Made by a program: the position numbers and the translations under genes. Source: Candidatus Dadabacteria bacterium UBA2774 (GTDB taxonomy: Bacteria; Desulfobacterota_D; UBA1144; Nemesobacterales; UBA2774). Taken from it: DNA of 11,645 bases. Under the pieces are notes generated by a model. That model saw nothing but the letters and a program-made list of their open reading frames with translations. It was not told the DNA's origin and ran no database searches. Shown here one piece after another: positions 1-5,969 of this stretch (position 1 is its first letter; every line of letters starts with the position of its first letter). Where the stretch lies: NCBI GenBank assembly GCA_002352485.1, contig DEIM01000042.1, positions 507-12,151 of the forward strand, given 5' to 3'.

Positions 1-681
1 GATCAGAAAACCGGGGAGTTTAATTTCAAGGAAGGCCCAATTTTCGCAAACGTCGTACTCGCGGACGAGATAAACAGAGCGACCCCTAAAACACAGAGTG
101 CGCTCCTTGAAGCGATGAACGATGCCAAGGTAACTATAGACGGCAGAGAATATGCGCTACCCGAGCCATTTATGGTTATCGCCACACAGAACCCCTTTGA
201 ATATAAGGGAACATTCCCCCTTCCGGAGAACGAGCTGGACAGATTTTCGATCAGAATTAGTATCGGGTACCCGGACAGAGAAAGTGAAAAGAGTATACTT
301 AGAGAGCACAGCAACGTTGACATACGGGAGAGAATCGGGCCCGTAATATCTAAGCAGGAGCTACTGCTCCTCCAGAAAATGTCTCAAAACGTTAAAGTAG
401 ACGAATCGCTTCTGGATTACATCATCGCTATTATAAACGAAACCCGTAATGAGAGCTTATTTGAGCTCGGTGTAAGCCCAAGGGGAGCTATAGCGCTTAA
501 ATCCGCTGCTCAGTCCACTGCGATTTCAGAAGGCAGGACTTACTGTACACCTGACGATATAAAGAAATTGGCAGTACCCGTGCTCGCTCACAGAGTTATA
601 TCTAAAAACGGCGGCCTCACACAAAACGCTTCGGAAGACGCGATCGGGGATATACTCGAAAGACTCCCTGTGCCTGTGTAA
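1..681 (+). CDS. MoxR-family AAA+ ATPase, 5' truncated by window edge
   Basis: Only the last 226 codons are present; the reading frame is open from base 1, so the Walker A part lies outside the window. Visible motifs are Walker B (VVLADEIN, visible residues 18-25), the following RATPKTQSALLEAM segment typical of MoxR proteins, sensor 1 (ATQNP, 61-65), the LPENELDRF segment (74-82) and a sensor 2-like GVSPRG (157-162). MoxR ATPases are chaperone-like AAA+ proteins, usually next to VWA-domain and DUF58 genes, that help mature or insert metal cofactors or activate partner complexes. The partner genes are not downstream here; they may lie downstream of a different arrangement or outside the window, so the substrate is unknown. 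The family call is firm, the specific role is not. The ATG at 115 is internal, not the start. Confidence 0.93.
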   Translation, partial: DQKTGEFNFKEGPIFANVVLADEINRATPKTQSALLEAMNDAKVTIDGREYALPEPFMVIATQNPFEYKGTFPLPENELDRFSIRISIGYPDRESEKSILREHSNVDIRERIGPVISKQELLLLQKMSQNVKVDESLLDYIIAIINETRNESLFELGVSPRGAIALKSAAQSTAISEGRTYCTPDDIKKLAVPVLAHRVISKNGGLTQNASEDAIGDILERLPVPV

Positions 682-692
682 ATAAGAGGATT

Positions 693-720
693 TTGGGTAC
701 GTAATAGGGTACAATATACT
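693..720 (+). promoter_or_regulatory. Possible sigma70 promoter for the small membrane protein
   Basis: TTGGGT at 693-698 and TATACT at 715-720 are separated by 16 bp. The -10 matches the consensus at five of six bases, the -35 at only three. A start near 727 would give a leader of about 35 nt. An overlapping alternative -10, TACAAT at 710-715, has no good -35. Confidence 0.3.
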
Positions 721-761
721 CTTGTAGTAAATAGCCGTAATAACACGGAGACCAAATAAGA

Positions 762-1046
762 ATGAACCCGAACCGAAGAGCGTTTTATTTTCAAGGTAAG
801 AAACCGCCCTTTTATGCCCTACCGCTTGCCATCATAACTGTTGTTCTAGTAGTCGCAGTACTTGCGGTATTCGGCCTGGTAATAGGAATTGCGGTTGCAG
901 GGCTAATAATAATATTCAGCGTGGCAAGGCTTTTCTCATCGATAGGGAAGAAAGAAAAAGTGAGAGAAACCCGAGACGGCGGTAAGACTATAATCCTCGA
1001 AGAAAGCGATTTCGAGGTAATAGAAAATAAAGACAAGCTGTCTTAA
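762..1046 (+). CDS. Small membrane protein of unknown function (94 aa)
   Basis: I do not recognise a named family. The protein has a short basic N-terminus (NPNRRAFYFQGKK), then about 40 hydrophobic residues (19-58) that could form two closely spaced transmembrane helices or one helix and a re-entrant stretch. A polar, charged cytoplasm-like tail follows (61-94, rich in K, E and D). The basic N-terminus and the KKEK after the hydrophobic block suggest that both ends face the cytoplasm, a helical hairpin. GGAG at 747-750 lies 11 nt before the ATG and is a usable ribosome binding site. The gene lies 80 bp after the MoxR stop, in the same direction, and ends 8 bp before the convergent PCD gene. 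Its reality rests on the membrane pattern, the start site and the lack of a competing ORF. Confidence 0.65.
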   Translation: MNPNRRAFYFQGKKPPFYALPLAIITVVLVVAVLAVFGLVIGIAVAGLIIIFSVARLFSSIGKKEKVRETRDGGKTIILEESDFEVIENKDKLS

Positions 1047-1054
1047 TTTGAAAC

Positions 1055-1333
1055 TCAGAAAACCCCTTCTATCTCACGGGCAAGACTAAAATCCTTTTCA
1101 GTAATCCCCCCGTCACTATGAGTAGTAAGCGTTATAGTAACTTTGTTGTACTGGAGCGTTATGTCGGGGTGGTGATCCGCCCTTTCAGCAAGTAGAGCTA
1201 CCTTGTTAACAAACCCTACTGATTCTATGTAATTCTTTAATTTATAGGTTTTCGTGATTTGCTCGTCTACCCTTTCCCATCCCTCTAGACCCCCGAGCTT
1301 GTCCTTTATATCTTCGTCACTAAGTAGCGGCAT
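1055..1333 (-). CDS. phhB: Pterin-4a-carbinolamine dehydratase (PCD/DCoH family)
   Basis: A 92-residue protein, close to the usual length of bacterial PCD (about 95-115). It carries the family signature across residues 52-81: ADHHPDI, then Y62, then LTTHSDGGITEKD, with the paired histidines H54/H55 and H72 expected at the active site. PCD dehydrates 4a-hydroxytetrahydrobiopterin in the recycling of the pterin cofactor of aromatic amino-acid hydroxylases. In bacteria without such a hydroxylase its role is less clear, and no hydroxylase gene is visible here. The ATG at 1333 is preceded by GGGGAG (minus strand, complement of 1341-1346) at a good distance. It is divergent from folK, another pterin enzyme, through back-to-back promoters. 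The symbol is given by family similarity. Confidence 0.9.
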   Translation of the reverse strand: MPLLSDEDIKDKLGGLEGWERVDEQITKTYKLKNYIESVGFVNKVALLAERADHHPDITLQYNKVTITLTTHSDGGITEKDFSLAREIEGVF

Positions 1334-1357
1334 ATAGAGTCTCCCCTGAAAGCATTA

Positions 1358-1386
1358 AATGTATTCAAACTCTCAGTCTTAGTCAA
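1358..1386 (-). promoter_or_regulatory. Sigma70-type promoter for the PCD gene
   Basis: Reading the minus strand, TTGACT (complement of 1381-1386, five of six consensus) is followed by a 17-bp spacer and TACATT (complement of 1358-1363, four of six). Transcription would begin near 1351, leaving an 18-nt leader that contains the GGGGAG ribosome binding site. Confidence 0.55.
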
Positions 1387-1392
1387 AATCTT

Positions 1393-1422
1393 TTGATTAT
1401 GAGAAATATGATTTAATATAAT
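1393..1422 (+). promoter_or_regulatory. Sigma70-type promoter for folK, start point at the GTG codon
   Basis: TTGATT at 1393-1398 and a perfect TATAAT at 1417-1422 are separated by 18 bp. The -10 box ends only 3 nt before the GTG start of folK at 1426, so the transcript would begin at or very near the start codon (leaderless). The -35 boxes of this promoter and of the PCD promoter lie back to back, six bases apart. Confidence 0.55.
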
Positions 1423-1425
1423 CGC

Positions 1426-2091
1426 GTGCAAAGAGCATACATAGGAATAGGATCAAACCTTGGTGACAGGGCGCTTAACTGCAAACGGGCTATAGAGGAT
1501 ATCTCAGCTTTCTCGAACGTTACAGCCGTCTCGTCCTTTTATGAGACAGAGCCTGTGGGTAATGAAGACCAGCCGCTTTTTATAAACTCCGCCATAGAGA
1601 TAATGACAGATATAACTCCGCATGAGCTGTTAGACAAGCTTTCGGAAATTGAGAATAAGCTCGGAAGAATGAGATGGGGACAGAGGCGAGCGTCTCACAG
1701 CGATGCCGGGGAGGATAAAATCAGTGCACAGAGGCGAGCGTCTCACAGCGATGCCGATGCGGGCGGGCGGGAGTGCGAAGCACGATTCGGGGGAATAAAT
1801 TCAGAAAGACAGGAGCAGGCAGGTAGTACCATGCCGGAGTATGTAAAATGGGGTCCCAGAACGATAGATCTGGATATAATTTTTTACGGTGAGGAGATAA
1901 TTGACGATCCCGATTTGAAAATACCCCACCCCGAGGCTCACAAAAGACGGTTCGTGTTAGAGCCGCTTGTGGAGATTGCCCCGGGGCTGATCCACCCTAT
2001 TTTCAAGGTATCGGTTACAGAGCTTCTAGGGAATCTGAAGGACTCGCATGGGGTGGTTAAATTAGACTACTCATACACACCCGATCCATAG
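1426..2091 (+). CDS. folK: 6-hydroxymethyl-7,8-dihydropterin pyrophosphokinase (HPPK) with large loop-3 insert
   Basis: HPPK transfers pyrophosphate from ATP to 6-hydroxymethyl-7,8-dihydropterin in folate synthesis. The N-terminus AYIGIGSNLGDR (4-15), YETEPVG (39-45), FINSAIEI (52-59) and WGPRTIDLDI (142-151) are diagnostic. Residues matching E. coli HPPK R82, R84, W89, R92, D95 and D97 are R81, R83, W142, R145, D148 and D150. E. coli has four residues between R84 and W89; this protein has 58 between R83 and W142, so about 54 extra residues sit in the catalytic loop 3. That explains a length of 221 against about 160. Part of the insert is a 29-bp DNA repeat present twice. The start is GTG, without a Shine-Dalgarno sequence; no later start is possible without losing the conserved N-terminal strand. 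Catalytic residues are all kept, so the enzyme may still work. Confidence 0.93.
   Translation: MQRAYIGIGSNLGDRALNCKRAIEDISAFSNVTAVSSFYETEPVGNEDQPLFINSAIEIMTDITPHELLDKLSEIENKLGRMRWGQRRASHSDAGEDKISAQRRASHSDADAGGRECEARFGGINSERQEQAGSTMPEYVKWGPRTIDLDIIFYGEEIIDDPDLKIPHPEAHKRRFVLEPLVEIAPGLIHPIFKVSVTELLGNLKDSHGVVKLDYSYTPDP
1680..1756 (+). repeat. Two in-frame copies of a 29-bp direct repeat inside folK
   Basis: Positions 1680-1708 and 1728-1756 are identical, beginning ACAGAGGCGAG and ending GCGATGCCG. The period is 48 bp, exactly 16 codons, so both copies encode QRRASHSDA. Within each copy a 14-bp stretch (1683-1696 and 1731-1744) is an imperfect palindrome, GAG-GCG against CGT-CTC. The repeat lies in the non-conserved insert of the HPPK loop, and the surrounding segment (to about 1790) is visibly more GC-rich than neighbouring sequence. 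Confidence 0.95.
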
Positions 2092-2361
2092 TAATCCACA
2101 GGTTATCCACAGCCTTCTGACATGAAATCAATAGAGTTATAAACACATACAAAGCACACTTAACATGTAATATTAGTGAGTCTTTTAGAGGGGTTAGTCA
2201 ACAACTGTATTCATTCAACTAATAATAGCGGACATATATATATGTATAGATTGAAAAAGTTATACACAACACTTTGGTTTATATTTTTCCTCTAGGATAG
2301 GTTATATTCTCATCATATTTTTTAATAGGGGTATATACTTGTATCCTGATGAGGGAGATAA
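2092..2361. other. AT-rich 270-bp spacer with a DnaA-box cluster
   Basis: No gene is visible in this spacer between folK and the SGNH hydrolase. TTATCCACA at 2103-2111 and TTATACACA at 2260-2268 both fit the DnaA-box consensus TTATNCACA perfectly and point the same way. One-mismatch versions are TAATCCACA (2092-2100) and TTATAAACA (2137-2145). Between the perfect boxes lies a 14-bp perfect palindrome of alternating A and T, from ACATAT to ATATGT (2232-2245), followed by AT-rich sequence up to the next gene. This could be a DnaA-regulated promoter region or a replication origin; nothing else here (no dnaA, dnaN, gyrB or rpmH) supports an origin. Confidence 0.5.
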
Positions 2362-3439
2362 ATGAGTTTCTTTAAAAAAGTCCTGATTGTAACTGCGTCA
2401 ACTATATTGATTCTGGCTCTTTTCGAAATCACGCTAAGAACCTTTTTCCCACAGGAACCTATAATAACCTACGAAAACGAGTCGCTGGGACTCTCGGACA
2501 GCGTTCTCGGACACAGTAACAGACCGGGCTCTTTTCCTACCGTTAAAACCCCTGAGTTTTTTGTTGAGTACAGGATAAGCAGCGAGGGCTTCAGGGACCA
2601 GAAAAATCATACAAAATCTAAAGCCCCCGGCGTTACACGGATTTTACTACTGGGTGATTCCTTTACGTTTGGCGACGGCAGTCAATATGAGGAGATATGG
2701 CCCGTTTTATTTGAAAAAAAAGCTCGTGGAAAAGAGACTTGAGGCCGAAGTCATAAAAGCCGGGGTTCCGGCGTACGATACGACAAAAGAAGTACTGATG
2801 CTCGAAAAATTATTCCCACAATATGAGCCTGATATTGTAGTTTTGGTATTCTTGCCGAATGACCTGTTTACGAACACTCCAATCATCTCTAATGAAAACA
2901 TCAATATTGAAGATAAATCGGTTCGCAAAAAAGATGAAAAAAGCTCTTCATTAAATCTGTTAACACTATATAAGCGCATTCTAATATCGAGTGACTGGGT
3001 TTATTCCAAGCTCTATACGATGACAGGACGCTCACAGTACTTCAGCTCAACACCGACCAAGACCTTTAAGGACCAGCTTTCAATAACGAAAGATCTTTTA
3101 CTGAGAGCCTTAAGATACTCTAAGAGTAGAGACGCCGAGCTAATTGTCCTATCTATCCCCCAGCAGTTCCAGGTGCTTTATAAAGCAAACGGCTATAGTC
3201 TAGAAAATAGCGATGTTGAGATTATCGACAATGAATTAGTAGCATTCGCTAAAGAAAACGGTTTTACATGGATTTCGGTATTGGATGTACTCGCGGATTA
3301 CAGTAATAATGAGGATACCGATCTCTATTATCGCCTGGACGGACACCTTAACAGCGAGGGGAATAGAGTAGTGAGTGAATACTTTACAGAAATGTTCATA
3401 GAAATTCTCGGTAAACGTGCCAATAATCCCGGGAGATAA
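2362..3439 (+). pseudogene. SGNH/GDSL-family hydrolase, interrupted by a frameshift in an A8 tract
   Basis: Two ORFs in different frames together make one SGNH-type hydrolase: 2362-2742 holds the N-terminus, and the rest, up to the stop at 3437-3439, is read in the next frame. The change falls at the eight A residues 2714-2721; removing one A restores a continuous 358-residue protein (GAA AAA AAG CTC). The restored protein has an N-terminal membrane anchor or signal (residues 5-22), block I GDSF with nucleophile S100, an FLPND segment whose N166 fits block III, and DGHLN with D326/H328 as the catalytic pair of block V. Such membrane-anchored proteins often remove or transfer acyl groups on surface polysaccharides; the substrate here is unknown. 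The ribosome site GAGGGAG (2351-2357) is strong. It may be a real mutation, a phase-variable or slippage-corrected gene, or a sequencing error. Confidence 0.85.
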
Positions 3440-3491
3440 ATATTCAAAACCCGGCTACACTACTTTAACCTCGATTCCAGAAAACGCTCAT

Positions 3492-4340
3492 CTATACACC
3501 CGCTTTTGCCGACTCAAGGGTATTCCAAAGGAGCATCGAGATTGTCATCGGCCCTACCCCGCCTGGCACGGGTGTTATATAAGAGGCCTTATTCTCAACA
3601 TTCGCAAAGTCTACATCCCCGGTGAGCTTGCCCTCTTCGTTACGGTTTATACCTACGTCTATCACTACGGCCCCCTCCTTCACCATATCCTCCGTAATGA
3701 AGTTTGCGCGTCCAATGGCGGCTACGAGTATATCGGCCCTTCTCGTTACCTCACCCAAATCCCTGGTGCGGGAATGACAGACGGTGACTGTGGCGTGACG
3801 GTGAAGTAGGAGCATGGCAATGGGTTTGCCAACGATATTACTCCTGCCTACAACGACGGCCTCTTTACCTTTTATATCGATATCATAGTACTCAAGCATC
3901 TTAATAATCCCATGAGGCGTGCAGGAAAGAAACCTCGGGTTGCCTTCGACCAGAAGACCTACATTGAAGGGATGAAAACCGTCCACGTCCTTATCGGGCG
4001 ATACAGCCCTTAGAACCTTTGTCTCGTTAATATGATCAGGGAGTGGGAGCTGCACGAGTATGCCGTGAATGTTGGGGTCTTGGTTTAGCTTTTGCACGAG
4101 AGCAAGAAGCTCTTCCTCCGTTGTCTCGGCAGGCAGCTTATGCTCTTCTGAATAAATGCCGGCCTCAGTGCAAGCCTTTCTTTTATTCCTTACATATATC
4201 TCTGAAGCCGGGTCTTCACCTACAAGAACCGCCGCGAGCCCGGGAGTTATGCCGGAGCTATCAAGTAGTTGAGACACACCTTTTGCGACTTCGCCCCTTA
4301 TGTACTGTGAAACCTCTTTTCCGTCTATAATCTGAGCCAT
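3492..4340 (-). CDS. folD: Bifunctional methylene-THF dehydrogenase / methenyl-THF cyclohydrolase
   Basis: A 282-residue FolD, standard length. It interconverts 5,10-methylene-, methenyl- and 10-formyl-tetrahydrofolate in the cytoplasm, supplying formyl groups for purines and initiator tRNA. Signature segments are YVRNKRKA with Y49 and catalytic K53, GILVQLPLP with Q97 (93-101), DKDVDG with D120 (116-121), the cofactor loop GRSNIVGKP (165-173) and PGGVGPMTISMLL (259-271). The ATG at 4340 has GAGGG about seven bases upstream. It follows thiD by 24 bp on the same strand, so the two are probably cotranscribed from the thiD promoter. It converges on the SGNH hydrolase gene with a 52-bp gap. Confidence 0.97.
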   Translation of the reverse strand: MAQIIDGKEVSQYIRGEVAKGVSQLLDSSGITPGLAAVLVGEDPASEIYVRNKRKACTEAGIYSEEHKLPAETTEEELLALVQKLNQDPNIHGILVQLPLPDHINETKVLRAVSPDKDVDGFHPFNVGLLVEGNPRFLSCTPHGIIKMLEYYDIDIKGKEAVVVGRSNIVGKPIAMLLLHRHATVTVCHSRTRDLGEVTRRADILVAAIGRANFITEDMVKEGAVVIDVGINRNEEGKLTGDVDFANVENKASYITPVPGGVGPMTISMLLWNTLESAKAGV

Positions 4341-4364
4341 GTTATATCCCTCTTTGAGTAAGTT

Positions 4365-5165
4365 TTATTTGAATTTCCAAAAGTGGTTTAACGGTCCGTG
4401 CCCCTGCCCCAGGTCAAATGATCTTGAAATAGCCTCCGTAACATATTTCTTTGCTTCCTTTACCGCTTCGTGTACAGACAATCCCTTTGCCAAGTACGCA
4501 CAGACTGAAGCCGAATACGTGCACCCGCTCCCGTGTGTGTTTTTCGTGCTTATTCTCGGGACCCTGTATTCTGTAAAATCGCTCCCGTCGTAAAGCAGAT
4601 CCACCGCGTCAGGAGAAGATGCCAGGTGCCCTCCTTTAATTAGCACATACTTAGGCCCAAGCGATTTTATCTTCCGTGCCGCCCCTTTCATATCATCAAC
4701 CGTACTCACTTTCTGACTAGTCAGAGCCTCTGCTTCAGGGAGATTGGGCATTACTATATAAGTTATCGGCAAAAGCCTCTGAATTATCGCTTTCACAGCG
4801 CCCTCATCTGCAAGCGCAGTCCCCGTTGTGGAGATCATTACAGGGTCAAGAACTATCTTATCCGTACTGTAGTCAATTAGCTTTTTGGCAACTGAAAAGA
4901 CAATGCTCTCATTAGAAAGCATCCCCAGCTTTACCGCGTCAGCGCCAATATCACCCAGCACGGCGTCGATCTGAAGCTCCACAAATTCGTAGGGCAGATC
5001 GTGTATTCCCACTACACTCCGGGTATTCTGCGCCGTGACACAAGTCACAACTGACATACCGAAAACCCCAAGCGCCGTAAAAGTTTTAAGGTCCGCCTGT
5101 ATTCCCGCGCACCCACCCGAATCCGAGCCCGCAATACTGAGCGCCCTTGGAACTTTGCTGCTCAC
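4365..5165 (-). CDS. thiD: Hydroxymethylpyrimidine / phosphomethylpyrimidine kinase
   Basis: A 266-residue member of the ribokinase-like ThiD family, which phosphorylates HMP and HMP-P to HMP-PP in the pyrimidine branch of thiamin synthesis. The N-terminal SIAGSDSGGCAGIQADLKT (10-28) and the anion-hole/catalytic segment THGSGCTYSAS (210-220) are characteristic; KGGH (177-180) and VLDPVM (105-110) also fit. The usual GGGAG is GGCAG here, a common variant. The start is GTG, since a stop lies in frame two codons upstream, and there is no Shine-Dalgarno sequence. A good promoter puts the transcript start at about the GTG. No other thi gene and no TPP riboswitch is visible, and there is no room for one between promoter and start. 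Confidence 0.96.
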   Translation of the reverse strand: MSSKVPRALSIAGSDSGGCAGIQADLKTFTALGVFGMSVVTCVTAQNTRSVVGIHDLPYEFVELQIDAVLGDIGADAVKLGMLSNESIVFSVAKKLIDYSTDKIVLDPVMISTTGTALADEGAVKAIIQRLLPITYIVMPNLPEAEALTSQKVSTVDDMKGAARKIKSLGPKYVLIKGGHLASSPDAVDLLYDGSDFTEYRVPRISTKNTHGSGCTYSASVCAYLAKGLSVHEAVKEAKKYVTEAISRSFDLGQGHGPLNHFWKFK

Positions 5166-5173
5166 AGAGCTTT

Positions 5174-5202
5174 ATTTTACTAAGAATTTACCGCCTTGAC
5201 AA
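5174..5202 (-). promoter_or_regulatory. Sigma70-type promoter of thiD-folD, probably leaderless
   Basis: On the minus strand TTGTCA (complement of 5197-5202) is followed by exactly 17 bp and TAAAAT (complement of 5174-5179); both boxes match consensus at five of six positions. Transcription would begin around 5165-5168, where the GTG start codon lies (5165). A small palindrome, CCGCT-cata-AGCGG (5206-5219), sits just upstream of the -35. Confidence 0.6.
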
Positions 5203-5287
5203 ACCCCGCTCATAAGCGGCACTAGACTAAATAAATTTTGGATGTAATATATACGGGACTCAAAATTTCTTAGGAGATATGGTAGAA

Positions 5288-5698
5288 ATGGCAGAGATTT
5301 CAGAAAAAGACGAAGTATTATTCCCCGAGCTTTTCGGAGTGGACGACAAGGGCAAAGTAAGGCTCATAGGAGGCTACTCAAAGGAGTCTGACAACTGGAC
5401 ATTCCCTAAATACCTAGCCGACCCCGTAAGCTTCTCGGACGAGATAGAGGAAAAGATGCTGAGCCCCGAAGGGGAGCTGCATTCATTTACAATCGTCAGA
5501 AGGAGCATGCCTGAATTCCCCGTCCCCTATGCGCTTGCATTGGTGGATTTTCCTGAAGGCGTGAGGGTAATGGCACAGGTTGAAACGGATGACCCCGAAG
5601 GACTCAAGATGGGTCAAAAAATGGGTGTTACTGTTGGCACGGTAAAAAAGACAAAGGACGGAAAAGACGTTAAGTCTTATAAGTTCATTGCAGTATAA
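5288..5698 (+). CDS. DUF35-type OB-fold protein lacking zinc-ribbon cysteines
   Basis: The C-terminal two thirds resemble the OB-fold of DUF35 proteins (ChsH2/acyl-CoA-associated): GELHSFTIVRRSMPEF, PYALALVDFPEGVRVMAQV, then GLKMGQKMGVTV. In this family an N-terminal rubredoxin-like zinc ribbon normally precedes the OB-fold; here the corresponding segment (LIGGYSKESDNWTFPKYLADPV) has no cysteine, and the whole protein contains none. DUF35 proteins usually pair with thiolase-like partners encoded next door, forming acyl-CoA-processing complexes; no thiolase is present in this window. I prefer the ATG at 5288 (136 aa) because AGGAG at 5272-5276 is 11 nt before it but only 2 nt before the in-frame ATG at 5279. 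It is divergent from thiD. The family call is by pattern recognition and the function is not established. Confidence 0.75.
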   Translation: MAEISEKDEVLFPELFGVDDKGKVRLIGGYSKESDNWTFPKYLADPVSFSDEIEEKMLSPEGELHSFTIVRRSMPEFPVPYALALVDFPEGVRVMAQVETDDPEGLKMGQKMGVTVGTVKKTKDGKDVKSYKFIAV

Positions 5699-5764
5699 AT
5701 AACAGCGCTAACTGTGTCGGCAAGTAGCTTTCTATATTAATTCCGAATACTAATTTAAACGGGA

Positions 5765-5877
5765 CGGCTTCGCTCATACGAGCTAAAGCTCGCTTTTTAT
5801 TCCACACGAAGCTGCATCTAAATTGCGAGCCCTGTCCGAACCTGCTTTGCACGGGCTCTTGAAAACCCCGAAGCGGG
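5765..5877. repeat. Cluster of inverted repeats in the spacer before the lytic transglycosylase
   Basis: The 208-271 bp spacer holds no gene but at least three palindromic units: the nested pair at 5765-5814; GAGCCC (5827-5832) against GGGCTC (5853-5858) with extra pairing inside; and CCCG-AAG-CGGG (5867-5877). A related nested structure follows the same gene at 6947-6989, and both contain the word GAACCTGC (5838-5845 and 6955-6962). They could be REP-like elements or simply terminators and RNA hairpins. Confidence 0.45.
5779..5800 (+). terminator. Probable Rho-independent terminator after the DUF35-type gene
   Basis: CGAGC (5779-5783) and GCTCG (5788-5792) form a 5-bp stem with a TAAA loop, followed by CTTTTTAT. 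It lies 80 bp after the stop codon. It is nested within a second inverted repeat, CGGCTTCG (5765-5772) against CGAAGCTG (5807-5814, one G-T pair). Confidence 0.5.
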
Positions 5878-5969
5878 CTTAATACAAGCTTTATCCACTC
5901 TGATATTTGTTATTTACTTTTCGCCCTCAATCATTTATTCTGAAACTAGAGGAAATTAGCTTCCAAAGC

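Noticed and set aside
2251..2285. TTGAAA with TATATT as a promoter for the SGNH hydrolase.
   Set aside because: The spacer is 23 bp, too long; TATACT at 2334-2339 also lacks a suitable -35.
3417..3809. A 130-codon plus-strand ORF over the end of folD.
   Set aside because: It is antisense to well-conserved folD sequence, has no family resemblance and no ribosome binding site.
5196..5201. A perfect plus-strand TTGACA as -35 for the DUF35-type gene.
   Set aside because: No -10 at 16-18 bp; the nearest candidate, TAGACT at 5223-5228, is 21 bp away. The same bases serve the thiD promoter on the minus strand.
5859..5886. TTGAAA (5859-5864) as -35 for the lytic transglycosylase.
   Set aside because: The hexamers 15-17 bp downstream match the -10 consensus poorly (three of six at best).
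5891..5899. Further DnaA box TTATCCACT before the transglycosylase.
   Set aside because: One mismatch and isolated; not above what chance allows.
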